DNA of 64,000 nt from Thermoflavifilum aggregans (lineage in GTDB: Bacteria > Bacteroidota > Bacteroidia > Chitinophagales > Chitinophagaceae). The position numbers were made by a program, and so were the translations under genes. Under the pieces are notes generated by a model that made no database searches, had not been told where the DNA came from, and saw nothing but the letters and a program-made list of their open reading frames with translations. The stretch is taken from positions 1,178,001 through 1,242,000 of the forward strand of contig NZ_PGFG01000001.1 of NCBI RefSeq assembly GCF_002797735.1, given 5' to 3'. Positions within the stretch are counted from its first letter, which is position 1. Each line of letters opens with the position of its first letter. Below are positions 17,794 through 27,355 of the stretch, piece by piece.

Positions 17794-20700
17794 ATGCCCC
17801 GGTTTTCACATTTGCATGTACATACCCAATATTCATTGCTCGACGGTGCATCGGCTATTCCCCAGCTTTACCAGAAGGCTATTGCTGATCAGATGCCGGC
17901 ACTGGCTATTACCGATCATGGGAATATGTTTGGTGTGTTTCAGTTTGTGGCAGAAGCCTATCAGCATAAACTGCATCCCGATGATCCGCAAGATCAGCGG
18001 CTGAAAGTCAAACCAATCGTGGGTTGTGAATTTTATGTGGTGGAAAATCGCTTCAAGCGTCAATTCACCCGGGAAGAAAGGGATCAGCGTTATCATCAGG
18101 TGTTATTGGCAAAAAATGAACAAGGCTATCGCAATCTGGTGAAATTATGTTCACTGGGCTACATTGAAGGTTTGTACGGCAAATACCCGCGCATTGATAA
18201 ATCGCTGATTGAACAATATCACGAAGGATTGATTGCAACCACTTGTTGTCTGGCAGCTTCTGTGCCACGGGCTATTCTGAAGAAAGGAGAGGAGGAAGCC
18301 GAACAGGAATTTCGCTGGTGGCTGAATATTTTCGGTGATGATTATTACATTGAACTGCAACGCCATGGCATTCCGGAGCAAGATCGTGTGAATGCGGTAC
18401 TGCTGAAATGGGCGAAAAAATATCAGGTAAAAACCATTGCAACCAATGATGCTCATTACGTGGATCAGGATGATTACAATGCACATGATATTTTGCTGTG
18501 CATCAATACCGGAGAAAAGAAAAGCACGCCAGCGATCAGGGAATTTACGGATGATGATGTAGTAGTTCGCAACAAGCGTTTTGCATTTTACAATGATCAG
18601 TTTTATCTGAAGACAACCGAGGAAATGAACAGGCTTTTTGACGATGTGCCTGAAGCCATTGATTATACCAATGAGATCGTAGATAAAGTTGAGTTGCTGG
18701 ATCTGAAACGGCAAATCTTGTTGCCTCATTTCCCGCTTCCGCAGGGCTTTCTGTCACAGGATCAGTATCTCCGCCATCTTACTTATGAAGGCGCAAGAAA
18801 GCGATATGCAGAGCTTACACCTGAAATTGAACAGCGCATCAACTTTGAGCTGGAGACGATTGAGAAGATGGGCTTTGCTGGTTATTTTCTGATAGTGGCA
18901 GATTTTATTAAAGCTGCGCGTGACCTGGGCGTGTTTGTGGGTCCGGGACGTGGATCTGCAGCAGGCTCTGTGGTAGCTTACTGCATTGGTATTACCAACA
19001 TTGATCCCATCAAATATAATCTGCTATTTGAGCGATTCCTGAATCCCGATCGCAAAAGCATGCCTGATATCGATACTGACTTTGATGATGAAGGCCGGCA
19101 GAAAGTAATTGATTATGTGGTGAAAAAATATGGGCGTAATCAGGTTGCACAGATCATCACATACGGTACCATGGCCGCACGGATGAGTATCAAGGATGTG
19201 GCCCGGGTGTTGGATTTGCCGCTGCCTGAAGCCAATGCATTGGCTCGTCTGGTACCCGAGCGGCCGGGTATCAGCCTCAAACGACTCCTGCAGGCACCTC
19301 TGGAAGGATTGATGGAGAAAGAAGGACTGCGACCTCAGGAAGTAGAAGCTGTGAAACAACTGCGTGAAATAGCAGCAGGCAACGATTTGCGGGCTTCCGT
19401 ACTTAAAGAGGCAGCTATCCTGGAAGGATCGGTACGCAACACGGGCATCCATGCGGCTGGCATCATCATCGCACCTACCGATCTAACGGAGTTGATACCG
19501 GTTTGCACTTCCAAAGAAACGGACTTGCTTATTACCCAATACGAAGGAAGTATCATTGAAAACGCCGGCGTAATCAAAATGGATTTTTTGGGATTGAAAA
19601 CCCTGAGCATCATCAGGCAAGCGCTAGAGATGATCAAAAAAAATCATAATCAGGAAATTGATATTGATCATATTCCGCTGGATGATCCCAAAACCTATGA
19701 ATTATATCAGCGGGGAGAAACCAATGGTACCTTCCAGTTTGAAAGCCCCGGCATGCAGAAATATCTCAAGGAACTGAAGCCAGATAAATTTGATGACCTG
19801 ATAGCCATGAATGCTTTGTATCGGCCAGGTCCGCTGGAATATATCCCAGATTTCATTCGCCGCAAGTTGGGATTGGAACCGGTTACTTATGATCTTCCTG
19901 AAATGGAAGAATATCTTAAAGAGACTTATGGCATCACGGTATATCAGGAACAGGTGATGCTGCTTTCTCAGAAGCTGGCCGGCTTTTCCAAAGGCGATGC
20001 CGACACTTTGCGCAAGGCCATGGGTAAGAAACAGAAGGCCGTGCTCGATAAGATGAAAACCAAATTCATAGAAGGTTGTCGCCGCAACGGCCATGATCTG
20101 AAAATTTGTGAAAAAATATGGAGTGACTGGGAAGCCTTTGCATCCTATGCTTTCAATAAATCACATGCGACCTGTTATGCTTTTGTAGCTTTTCAGACGG
20201 CCTATCTGAAAGCTCATTATCCGGCCGAATATATGGCAGCCGTCCTGAATCATGCCAGCAGCATTGAGAAGATTACCTTTTTCATGGAAGAATGCAAATG
20301 GATGGGATTGAAGGTGCTTGGGCCCGATATCAATGAATCCGATAAGGGTTTTGCTGTGAATGCAAGCGGGGAAATCCGCTTCGGGCTGGCCGGTATCAAA
20401 GGTGTGGGCGAGGCTGTGGTAGAAGCTATTTTGCAAGAACGGCAGGCTCATGGTCCTTTTCATTCGGTGTTTGATCTGGTCAAACGGGTTGGTACGCGGC
20501 AGGTAAACCGCAAGGCACTGGAATGCCTGGCCATGTCTGGAGCTTTCGATTGTTTTAAAGATGTGCACCGGGCACAGTATTTCTACAAAACCGATCGCGA
20601 CCCAACCACAGGCCTGGAAAAAATTATCCGCTATGCATCTCAGCAACAGGTAACTACCATTCAGCAATCCGCATCTTTGTTTGGTGAACAGGTAATCGTA

Positions 20701-21414
20701 GAATCAACCGCTCCGCAACTTCCGGATTGCCAGCCCTGGTCGCTGATTGAACAGCTGGAAAAAGAAAAGGAAGTGATCGGGATTTATATTTCAGGTCATC
20801 CCCTGGATCATTATCGTTTTGAACTCAGGCATTATCCCATCACACCTCTGGAAGAATTAAATCAATTTATACAACAATTAAACGAACAACCCAATGGCAA
20901 TGGAAAAGAAACAAGTTTCCGGATAGCTGGTTTTATCGCTGAGGCAGCACACCGAACCAGTAAAAAAGGGAATAAATTTGGTTCATTGATATTGGAAGAT
21001 TATACCGCTAAAACTGAAATCGTTTTATTGGGCGATGATTATCTGAAATTCAAAGCGTTTCTTGAGCCCGGACTCTGCGTGTATATCCAGGGAGTCGTAA
21101 AGTCCCGTTACAATGGCAATTATGAATTTTTTGTACAGCAAATCTGTTTGCTGGACGAGATAAAACACAAATTCACCAAAAGCCTCACACTTTATCTTAC
21201 ACCTGCAGAAGTTAATGAGCAAATGATTGAATTTTTCAGTCGCCATGTGCGAGCCTATCCAGGTAAGACACCCTTGTTTATACAGATTGATGACAAATTG
21301 CATGCAATGAAAGTAAAACTGCATGCCAATAAACATGTGGAGGTGAATGACGAATTGATTCAGTTTCTTGAGCAGGCAAAAATTGACGTTCAGGTCACAA
21401 TTCACAACGGATAA
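17794..21414 (+). CDS. dnaE: DNA polymerase III alpha subunit
   Basis: 1206 residues: the replicative polymerase. N-terminal PHP domain (HLHVHTQYSLLDGASA, AITDHGNMFG), then the C-family polymerase core with GPGRGSAAGSVVAY and the catalytic PDIDTDFDDEGR (Asp triad), GIHAAGIII, YRPGPLEYIP and FNKSHATCYA. Following the helix-hairpin-helix region, QQSASLFG at about 957-964 fits the internal beta-clamp-binding motif (Q-x-x-x-L-F), and the C-terminal OB fold (about 1045-1110) and tau-binding tail are present. It is DnaE1 type, not the short DnaE2. trxA follows 46 bases downstream. Confidence 0.98.
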   Translation: MPRFSHLHVHTQYSLLDGASAIPQLYQKAIADQMPALAITDHGNMFGVFQFVAEAYQHKLHPDDPQDQRLKVKPIVGCEFYVVENRFKRQFTREERDQRYHQVLLAKNEQGYRNLVKLCSLGYIEGLYGKYPRIDKSLIEQYHEGLIATTCCLAASVPRAILKKGEEEAEQEFRWWLNIFGDDYYIELQRHGIPEQDRVNAVLLKWAKKYQVKTIATNDAHYVDQDDYNAHDILLCINTGEKKSTPAIREFTDDDVVVRNKRFAFYNDQFYLKTTEEMNRLFDDVPEAIDYTNEIVDKVELLDLKRQILLPHFPLPQGFLSQDQYLRHLTYEGARKRYAELTPEIEQRINFELETIEKMGFAGYFLIVADFIKAARDLGVFVGPGRGSAAGSVVAYCIGITNIDPIKYNLLFERFLNPDRKSMPDIDTDFDDEGRQKVIDYVVKKYGRNQVAQIITYGTMAARMSIKDVARVLDLPLPEANALARLVPERPGISLKRLLQAPLEGLMEKEGLRPQEVEAVKQLREIAAGNDLRASVLKEAAILEGSVRNTGIHAAGIIIAPTDLTELIPVCTSKETDLLITQYEGSIIENAGVIKMDFLGLKTLSIIRQALEMIKKNHNQEIDIDHIPLDDPKTYELYQRGETNGTFQFESPGMQKYLKELKPDKFDDLIAMNALYRPGPLEYIPDFIRRKLGLEPVTYDLPEMEEYLKETYGITVYQEQVMLLSQKLAGFSKGDADTLRKAMGKKQKAVLDKMKTKFIEGCRRNGHDLKICEKIWSDWEAFASYAFNKSHATCYAFVAFQTAYLKAHYPAEYMAAVLNHASSIEKITFFMEECKWMGLKVLGPDINESDKGFAVNASGEIRFGLAGIKGVGEAVVEAILQERQAHGPFHSVFDLVKRVGTRQVNRKALECLAMSGAFDCFKDVHRAQYFYKTDRDPTTGLEKIIRYASQQQVTTIQQSASLFGEQVIVESTAPQLPDCQPWSLIEQLEKEKEVIGIYISGHPLDHYRFELRHYPITPLEELNQFIQQLNEQPNGNGKETSFRIAGFIAEAAHRTSKKGNKFGSLILEDYTAKTEIVLLGDDYLKFKAFLEPGLCVYIQGVVKSRYNGNYEFFVQQICLLDEIKHKFTKSLTLYLTPAEVNEQMIEFFSRHVRAYPGKTPLFIQIDDKLHAMKVKLHANKHVEVNDELIQFLEQAKIDVQVTIHNG

Positions 21415-21460
21415 GGAAAGCAGAAATTCGTAAATTGCACAATCTTAAAAAACAACAATT

Positions 21461-21778
21461 ATGGCTTTAGAACTTACAGATGCCAATTTCAAGGAAGAAG
21501 TGCTGCAGTCCGATCAGCTGCATGTCATTGATTTCTGGGCAGAATGGTGCGGACCCTGCCGGGCAATCAGTCCTATCATTGAAGAGCTGGCGCGCGATTA
21601 TGAAGGAAAGGTGAAGGTGGGGAAGGTAAATGTGGATCATAATCCCCAGCTATCGTTGGAATACAATATCACCAGCATCCCGGCTATTCTGTTTATCAAA
21701 AACGGGAAAGTAGTAGATCGGCAAATCGGAGCCGTACCCCGTTCGGTGCTTGAGAAAAAGATTCAGGCGCATTTGTAA
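21461..21778 (+). CDS. trxA: Thioredoxin
   Basis: 105 residues, a complete one-domain thioredoxin with the redox site WCGPCR (Cys30 and Cys33), buried Asp in HVIDFWAEW, and cis-Pro in TSIPAILFIKNG. Cytosolic disulfide reductant for ribonucleotide reductase, methionine sulfoxide reductases and others. Lies just after dnaE on the same strand; the rho-independent terminator at 21796-21837 ends the transcript. Confidence 0.97.
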   Translation: MALELTDANFKEEVLQSDQLHVIDFWAEWCGPCRAISPIIEELARDYEGKVKVGKVNVDHNPQLSLEYNITSIPAILFIKNGKVVDRQIGAVPRSVLEKKIQAHL

Positions 21779-21795
21779 AATGTTTTTCCATCGTC

Positions 21796-21837
21796 AGGGC
21801 CACTTTTCAATGAGGATAAGTGGCCTTGCGTTTTTTT
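21796..21837 (+). terminator. Rho-independent terminator after trxA
   Basis: GGCCACTT / AAGTGGCC stem (10 bp with the flanking A-T and G-T pairs), 12-base loop, then GCG and seven T residues. Most of the hairpin lies inside the last codons of the opposing gene 21807-22535, so these bases serve both purposes. Confidence 0.88.
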
Positions 21838-22535
21838 GAAAGAGTTAGATCTAACTGTATTTGCATCATCGGAGAGTTTGATAAACTCCCGGCTGTTAGT
21901 GTGTGTCCTGTTTTGATTATATCAGCAGCCGTTTGCTCGTACATCTTTGCATGATGAAATGATGAAGGAGCCAGCAGGCCTGGAATAAGTCCAATCGCTA
22001 TAAGTCCTGCTCCGGTAAACACACTTACCATATCTCCCAGTTGATTTTGCTGATGGGAAAGCGCATCTACACCGCTTCCGATAAGAGCGGCAGATATTCC
22101 CAGCTTGATATATCCTATTCGCCGGCTATTTCGGGCTTTTCTGGTAAAATAACGAAAGGCTTGCTGAGCCTGTATCTGCGATAGGCTATCATTTCCTGCA
22201 AAGCGTATTCTGGATTCCCAATCCAGCTTATCAGCCTCATAATTTTCTGCTATGGCTTTGTTAAAACACCAGGCTCCGCCTCCCAAGCCAGCTGCAAATA
22301 CGAGGGTGGGTAAGGCAGAAGATGAATGAGATGGTGATTGCACCAGTGCGCTACCAGCAATTCCAGTTGCTATGCCTATATATCCCCATGTGCGGTAATT
22401 TCTGGCCGCATGATGCCGTGCTGCCATTTGTCGCTGAAAATCTTCCCGGGTAAACGAAGCAAGAGTATCCAGATGCTGACATTCAGCTATGAATGGCAGG
22501 CATAGCGTAAGGATGCAAAAGGCCAATACCCCCAT
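21807..22535 (-). CDS. Hypothetical membrane-associated protein
   Basis: 242 residues, not recognised. Residues 1-20 (GVLAFCILTLCLPFIAECQ) look like a signal peptide. The rest has three or four Gly/Ala-rich hydrophobic segments: about 51-66 (WGYIGIATGIAGSALV), 77-95, 144-160 (GYIKLGISAALIGSGV) and 173-191 (GAGLIAIGLIPGLLAP). The intervening parts are polar with many Gln, Ser and Arg. The organisation suggests a small integral membrane protein, possibly with a DUF-type helical-hairpin repeat. Its C-terminal codons overlap the trxA terminator. No neighbour indicates a function. Confidence 0.7.
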   Translation of the reverse strand: MGVLAFCILTLCLPFIAECQHLDTLASFTREDFQRQMAARHHAARNYRTWGYIGIATGIAGSALVQSPSHSSSALPTLVFAAGLGGGAWCFNKAIAENYEADKLDWESRIRFAGNDSLSQIQAQQAFRYFTRKARNSRRIGYIKLGISAALIGSGVDALSHQQNQLGDMVSVFTGAGLIAIGLIPGLLAPSSFHHAKMYEQTAADIIKTGHTLTAGSLSNSPMMQIQLDLTLSKKRKATYPH

Positions 22536-22600
22536 ATTTTTTTAGCATAAAAGATAAAATGCCGGTGGGAAAAAGTCAAAACTGGCGAAAATGGTGGGTT

Positions 22601-23137
22601 TCAGAACTTATTTTTCCACATCATGCTTTCCACGGGCTTATAGGTGCGTTGGTTATACTTTGCATCGGGCTTGCGGTTGTAGGTATTGATCACTTCTCCA
22701 TCAACCGGGAAATAGATGAGCTGGCCAATAGGCATGCCTGCATACACACGTACGGGCTGCACAACAGATATTTCCAGCGTCCAGGTATTGCAAAACCCCA
22801 CATCACCCTTACCAGCTGTTGCATGAATATGGATACCCAGCCTGCCGGTGGATGATTTCCCTTCCAGGAAAGGTACAAATGCATGTGTTTCCGTGTACTC
22901 CTGCGTTACGCCGAGATACAAAATGCCCGGTTGCAATACATAACCTTCCTCAGGTATTTCAATTTCTTCAATCTGGTTGTGTTTTTTCGCATCCAGTTCA
23001 TGATCACGATATACGGCTAGGTATTTGCCCAGATGTACATCGTAGGAATTGCTGCCTAAATATTCCCGATGAAAAGGCTCAATAACAATGTTGCCTTTTT
23101 CAATTTCCTCCAGAATGCGTTTGTCGGAAAGAATCAT
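22601..23137 (-). CDS. dcd: dCTP deaminase
   Basis: 178 residues, cytosolic, deaminating dCTP to dUTP for thymidylate synthesis. EPFHREYLGSNSYDVHLGKY is the typical start, EGKSSTGRLGIH contains the phosphate-contacting Ser-Ser and Arg residues, and IHATAGKGDVGFCNTWTLEI contains the active-site region with the catalytic Glu. Length agrees with monofunctional Dcd (about 175-195). Divergent from the phosphopantetheinyl transferase. Confidence 0.96.
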   Translation of the reverse strand: MILSDKRILEEIEKGNIVIEPFHREYLGSNSYDVHLGKYLAVYRDHELDAKKHNQIEEIEIPEEGYVLQPGILYLGVTQEYTETHAFVPFLEGKSSTGRLGIHIHATAGKGDVGFCNTWTLEISVVQPVRVYAGMPIGQLIYFPVDGEVINTYNRKPDAKYNQRTYKPVESMMWKNKF

Positions 23138-23178
23138 ATACGTTTGGAATGTATTTCCTTTGTCAACAAGATATCCAG

Positions 23179-23186
23179 CAAAAATA
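23179..23186 (-). promoter_or_regulatory. -7 element (TATTTTTG) of dcd
   Basis: Reverse strand TATTTTTG fits TAnnTTTG, 41 bases before the dcd start. No clear -33 box. Confidence 0.4.
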
Positions 23187-23205
23187 TTATAATTGTAGGA
23201 TTGTT

Positions 23206-23841
23206 ATGCCGCTGATTGAAAACATTCGGCTGGAAGCGCATGCACGGTTGGGTATATGGCATATCACCGAGGATGAACAATTTTTTCTTCCACATGTATC
23301 GCTGAGCCGTGAAATCACTCATCCCCATAAACGCCTGCAGCATATTGCCGGGCGTTATTTGCTTACCAGGCTATGTCCATCTTTCCCTGTGGAGCAGATT
23401 GCCATTTTACCTTCGCGCAAACCGGTAGTTCCGGGGCATCATTATTTTTTTTCCATTGCTCATAGCCGGGATTATGTAGCAGCCCTGATCAGTGACCACG
23501 TGCCCGTGGGGGTGGATATTGAACATAAAAATCCGGTAGTGGAGCGGATAGCCCCCAAATTTCTTTCTCCGGATGAACTAAGCTGGCTGGAAGAACGTCG
23601 GCGCTTGCTGCAGCTAACGCTATGCTGGGCGGCCAAGGAAGCCGTGTACAAATGGTATGGGTTAGGCGGCATTGATTTCAGGCGTGATATCAGGCTGCAG
23701 CCGTTTCATGTGGGGCCTCCCGGCGAGATTATCGCCCGATTGGTACCTTTGCAGACGGAACTGATGATCAGATATCAAATCCAGCGTTCTTACTGTGTGG
23801 CGTGGACTTTGGGGTCAGGAAAGGAATTGTATAAAATCTGA
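23206..23841 (+). CDS. 4'-phosphopantetheinyl transferase (Sfp-like)
   Basis: 211 residues from ATG 23206. Transfers the phosphopantetheine arm of CoA to acyl or peptidyl carrier proteins. The family motifs are present: [11 protein letters not shown] (magnesium-binding Asp and Glu) and [11 protein letters not shown] (W-x-x-KEA-xxK). Upstream codons to 23149 are open but begin from a non-ATG and add residues unlike the family. The stop overlaps the next start by one base (TGATG), so the macrodomain gene is probably translated by re-initiation from this one. No PKS or NRPS genes are in the window, so the likely client is the fatty acid acyl carrier protein. Confidence 0.9.
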   Translation: MPLIENIRLEAHARLGIWHITEDEQFFLPHVSLSREITHPHKRLQHIAGRYLLTRLCPSFPVEQIAILPSRKPVVPGHHYFFSIAHSRDYVAALISDHVPVGVDIEHKNPVVERIAPKFLSPDELSWLEERRRLLQLTLCWAAKEAVYKWYGLGGIDFRRDIRLQPFHVGPPGEIIARLVPLQTELMIRYQIQRSYCVAWTLGSGKELYKI

Positions 23842-24371
23842 TGCGTATGGCCAGGATACATGTCATTCAGGGTGATATTACCCGGCTGCAGGTCTATGCA
23901 ATTGTGAATGCAGCCAACAGCAGCTTGCTGGGCGGTGGTGGGGTGGATGGTGCCATTCATCGGGCAGCGGGGCCTGAGCTGCTGGAGGCCTGCAGGAAAA
24001 TAGGCGGATGCCCTACAGGTGAGGCCCGCATCACGCCCGGTTTCCGGCTACCTGCCCGATATGTGATCCATGCTGTGGGGCCCGTGTGGCATGGTGGAAA
24101 ACATGGGGAAGCGGAATTGCTGGCTTCCTGCTATCGTCACAGCCTGCAGCTGGCTGCTGATCATGGTTTGAAGCAGATTGCCTTTCCTGCTATCAGCACT
24201 GGGGCATATGGCTATCCGTTCGATGAAGCCAGCAGCATTGCCATCCGTACGGTAAAAGAATGGTTGGCGGCGCACAACATGGTCGAAGAAGTTTATTTTG
24301 TGCTTTTTTCAGACCATCATTATCAGCGCTTTCAGCAGTTTCTTCACAAAGAAGAAACATCAGGCCGCTGA
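23841..24371 (+). CDS. Macrodomain protein, ADP-ribose/O-acetyl-ADP-ribose hydrolase type
   Basis: 176 residues. A complete stand-alone macrodomain of the MacroD/YmdB class: [30 protein letters not shown] (the Asn and Gly-loop that bind distal ribose and act in hydrolysis), [19 protein letters not shown], and [12 protein letters not shown] for the diphosphate loop. Such enzymes remove ADP-ribose or acetyl groups from proteins, nucleic acids or O-acetyl-ADP-ribose. Start MRMAR overlaps the preceding stop (TGATG). The last 12 bases overlap the 3' end of truB on the other strand. Confidence 0.93.
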   Translation: MRMARIHVIQGDITRLQVYAIVNAANSSLLGGGGVDGAIHRAAGPELLEACRKIGGCPTGEARITPGFRLPARYVIHAVGPVWHGGKHGEAELLASCYRHSLQLAADHGLKQIAFPAISTGAYGYPFDEASSIAIRTVKEWLAAHNMVEEVYFVLFSDHHYQRFQQFLHKEETSGR

Positions 24372-25067
24372 ATCTTTCATCTGCCTGATATATTTTTCCC
24401 ATTCCTGAATCGTGCGAGCCTGCTCAACCCGGTAAGGGCCAATGGCCAGCCTGCGTAGGGCAAACAAATAGGCTCCGCAGCCAAGCCTGTTTCCAAAATC
24501 CCGTGCCAATGCACGGATGTAGGTACCACTGCTGCACTGGACTTCCACATGTACAAAAGGTAGATGAACAGAAACAATATCAAAACGCATGATCTGCACC
24601 GTGCGAGGTTCTATGTCCACCTGCAATCCTTGGCGGGCATACCGATAGAGCGGCATGCCCTGCTTTTTGATGGCTGAATACAACGGCGGAAGCTGTTGCT
24701 GAATACCCAGAAATTCACTGGCTGTCTGCTGTAGCAAGTCATCATGGATAAATTCGTAGGGTCTGTGATCTTCGGGTTCGGTTTCCAGGTCGTCGCTGGG
24801 GGTAATGGCTCCCAGCCGGAAAATGCCGGCATAAGTTTTAGGAAGCGTTTGCAAAGATGCAAGCTCGCGGGTTTTCTTACCGGTGCAGCAAATCAGCAGG
24901 CCTGTGGCCAGCGGATCGAGCGTACCGCTATGGCCTACCTTGGTATGGAGGAGTTTTTTCAATTTGTTCACCACATCAAATGAAGTCCATCCCAGGGGTT
25001 TATCCACCAGCAGCAGAGCTCCGGCTGTAAAATCCTGCGGATGCGTAACCAAACTTTGTTCCATCAA
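24360..25067 (-). CDS. truB: tRNA pseudouridine-55 synthase
   Basis: 235 residues. Makes pseudouridine 55 in the T loop of tRNAs. [19 protein letters not shown] and [16 protein letters not shown] are the conserved TruB elements, with catalytic Asp51; [16 protein letters not shown] and [12 protein letters not shown] follow as expected. It lacks the extended C-terminal PUA domain of some homologues, like other Bacteroidota TruB. Two consecutive ATGs (25067, 25064) are possible. Its 3' end overlaps the macrodomain gene by 12 bases. Confidence 0.96.
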   Translation of the reverse strand: MMEQSLVTHPQDFTAGALLLVDKPLGWTSFDVVNKLKKLLHTKVGHSGTLDPLATGLLICCTGKKTRELASLQTLPKTYAGIFRLGAITPSDDLETEPEDHRPYEFIHDDLLQQTASEFLGIQQQLPPLYSAIKKQGMPLYRYARQGLQVDIEPRTVQIMRFDIVSVHLPFVHVEVQCSSGTYIRALARDFGNRLGCGAYLFALRRLAIGPYRVEQARTIQEWEKYIRQMKDSAA

Positions 25068-25126
25068 ATTGTTTTCAGCAAAAATAGACTATCCCGGAAT
25101 CAGTATCTTAGCGGTTTCGGATAATT

Positions 25127-25924
25127 ATGGCATTTGCACATCACAAGGATGAAAACCTGCGTTTTGAGCAGCAGGTACTGAATGCAGAAAAATATGTGTT
25201 GCCCTTTTTGCAGCCGGATTTTGAACCGGCAACAAACCAGCACGTGCTGGAAATAGGCTGTGGAGAAGGAGGTGTATTAAAGCCTTTTCTGCTGCGTGGT
25301 TGCCGGGCAGTAGGTGTGGAGCTGGTGGAATACCGGTTGCAGCTGGCAAAAAGCTTTCTAAAGCAATATCTGGATGCCGGACAGTTGGACCTCCATTGTG
25401 CAGATATTTATCATATTCAACCTGAAAACATCAGTGATGGCGGCTTTGATCTGGTATTGCTCAAAGATGTGATAGAACATATTCCTGATCAGGAACGCCT
25501 GCTGGGGTGGTTAAAACGGTTTCTTCGGCCGAAGGGTCTGCTGTTCATAGGCTTTCCTCCCTGGTATATGCCTCATGGTGGTCATCAGCAAATTTGCGAA
25601 CACAAATGGCTGAGCCTGTTTCCGTATCTGCATTTGCTTCCCGGAAAGCTGTATCCCAATGTGTTGCGCTGGTGCGGCGAACAGGAAAGTACTATTCAAG
25701 AACTGCTGCAGGTCAGGTCCACAGGGATTTCCATTGAACGCTTGGAAAGTATTATCAAAAAACAAGGCTATCGCATTGTCCGGAAACAGTTGTATTTAAT
25801 CAATCCCATTTATCAGTTTAAGTTTGGTATAAAACCTGTCCGGCAATTGCCTGTGGTTCGGTCTATTCCTTATCTGCGGGATTTTGTGACCACCTGTGCT
25901 TATTATTTGCTGCAGCCAATGTAA
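25127..25924 (+). CDS. Class I SAM-dependent methyltransferase
   Basis: 265 residues. Rossmann-fold methyltransferase: HVLEIGCGEGGVLKPFLLRG is motif I (SAM-binding E-x-G-C-G-x-G), VGVELVEYRLQLAK the acidic end of strand 2, and FDLVLLKDVIEHIPDQERLL motif post-I/II. The C-terminal half has the long aromatic stretch seen in lipid- or sugar-modifying members (GFPPWYMPHGGHQQ). The substrate is unknown. Convergent with the Nudix gene and preceded by truB on the other strand. Confidence 0.87.
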   Translation: MAFAHHKDENLRFEQQVLNAEKYVLPFLQPDFEPATNQHVLEIGCGEGGVLKPFLLRGCRAVGVELVEYRLQLAKSFLKQYLDAGQLDLHCADIYHIQPENISDGGFDLVLLKDVIEHIPDQERLLGWLKRFLRPKGLLFIGFPPWYMPHGGHQQICEHKWLSLFPYLHLLPGKLYPNVLRWCGEQESTIQELLQVRSTGISIERLESIIKKQGYRIVRKQLYLINPIYQFKFGIKPVRQLPVVRSIPYLRDFVTTCAYYLLQPM

Positions 25925-25955
25925 AGCAGCCATCTGATGCGGGTCGGGTGTGGTT

Positions 25956-26432
25956 TCAATCTTCCGGGGTATAGAGCCATTCAATGCCTTTGCGTTTTAT
26001 TTTTCTGGCCACTATCTTATCAATGGGCAGGCTCACACTATCCTCTGAAAATGTGTTCCAGGGAATCCAGCGGGGAGCAGTCACATCGTTGGCTCCTTCG
26101 GGAATGGGGAAGTCGAAGGGCTTTTCAATGGCCTTTGCCACAAAAGGCGATTTTGCCCTGACCACATAATAGATGGACAGGATTTGTGAATGATTGTCGA
26201 ATGCAGAAATCTGGAAGAAATCGGTTGTATACAGATGTCTGACAATTTCGATTTCCTGTTGTAACTCTTCCTGCCATTCCCGGCGCAGGCAATCGAGCGT
26301 ACCCTCACCAAATTCCAGTCCGCCGCCGGGGAATTTGGTGAAATAATTGCCGCGGATAAATTCATCGCTCACCAGCACCTGTTGCTGTTCATTGACCAGT
26401 ACACCGTAAATCCGCACGTTCAGAAAGCTCAT
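25956..26432 (-). CDS. Nudix hydrolase
   Basis: 158 residues. The Nudix box is present as GGGLEFGEGTLDCLRREWQE followed by EL, matching G-x5-E-x7-R-E-U-x-E-E with the last Gly replaced by Gln. Members hydrolyse nucleoside diphosphates linked to another group; substrate not predictable here. Its start is 12 bases from the stop of dapF, which lies upstream of it in the direction of transcription: dapF (27257-26445) ends and this gene begins at 26432, so the two are probably co-transcribed with dapF first. Confidence 0.9.
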   Translation of the reverse strand: MSFLNVRIYGVLVNEQQQVLVSDEFIRGNYFTKFPGGGLEFGEGTLDCLRREWQEELQQEIEIVRHLYTTDFFQISAFDNHSQILSIYYVVRAKSPFVAKAIEKPFDFPIPEGANDVTAPRWIPWNTFSEDSVSLPIDKIVARKIKRKGIEWLYTPED

Positions 26433-26444
26433 GGGGTCGATTAA

Positions 26445-27257
26445 TTAAAGGGTTTGCAGAAATTCCTGAAATGCTGTGGATGAAAGATCAATGGAGCCAG
26501 TAAATACTGGAGCGGCCGGGCCACACAGCCAGATATCGGTAAAATGCTGATCATCGATTTTTTTAAAATGCACTTCCAGACGGCCACCACGGGCTTGCAC
26601 GGGAATGCGGTAAGGGCGGGCTTCATAACCGGCTGCCAGCAGGGCTGCAGCAGTAATGCCGGTGCCACAGGCCAGGGTTTCATCTTCCACACCACGCTCG
26701 TACGTGCGGATCAGCAGCGCATCCTGGCCATATTCAATAAAATTTACATTGATACCTTCGCGGGCAAAGCGCTCACTGTAGCGAATTTTACGTCCTTCTG
26801 TTCTTACATCAACCTGATCCAGGTGATCGACATATTTTACCAGATGGGGAGAGCCCGTGTTTAAAATAGCTGTATCATAACTCCGTTCGATATGATCTAC
26901 ATCTTTCATCCGCAGGGCTATCCACCCGTTTTCCATCCGGTACGCCTCGTGTGGCCCGTCGATGGCAAGAAAGCTGCAACGATCTTTCCAGAGTCCGAGC
27001 CGGGCAGCAAAATCGGCCAGGCAGCGGCCACCATTGCCGCACATAGTGCTTTCCCGCCCATCAGCATTAAAATACTGCATGGCAAAGTCATATCCTTCGG
27101 CGCTGAGCAACAGTATGAATCCATCAGCACCTATGCCAAAATGCCGGTCGCAAAGCCATTGGATTTGTTCGGTATGAAGCTGAATCTCGCCCGGGCGATT
27201 ATCAACCAGAATAAAATCGTTGCCGGCGCCTTCGTATTTCCAGAATGGGATTTGCAT
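26445..27257 (-). CDS. dapF: Diaminopimelate epimerase
   Basis: 270 residues from ATG 27257. Interconverts LL- and meso-diaminopimelate for lysine and peptidoglycan synthesis. FWKYEGAGNDFILVDNR at the N-terminus, STMCGNGGRCLADFA with Cys73 and LACGTGITAAAL with Cys197 give the two-base catalytic cysteine pair. Open codons upstream to 27275 start from a TTG and add residues not found in the family. The Nudix gene follows 12 bases later. meso-DAP peptidoglycan is consistent with Bacteroidota. Confidence 0.96.
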   Translation of the reverse strand: MQIPFWKYEGAGNDFILVDNRPGEIQLHTEQIQWLCDRHFGIGADGFILLLSAEGYDFAMQYFNADGRESTMCGNGGRCLADFAARLGLWKDRCSFLAIDGPHEAYRMENGWIALRMKDVDHIERSYDTAILNTGSPHLVKYVDHLDQVDVRTEGRKIRYSERFAREGINVNFIEYGQDALLIRTYERGVEDETLACGTGITAAALLAAGYEARPYRIPVQARGGRLEVHFKKIDDQHFTDIWLCGPAAPVFTGSIDLSSTAFQEFLQTL

Positions 27258-27355
27258 AAAGCACAAATTTAACAAGCTTTTTGCTGGTTATGAAACCATG
27301 CGTCAGACACGCATCCGCCAAGCTTTTCCCGATATGTCTGCGAACTGTTTGCAGA

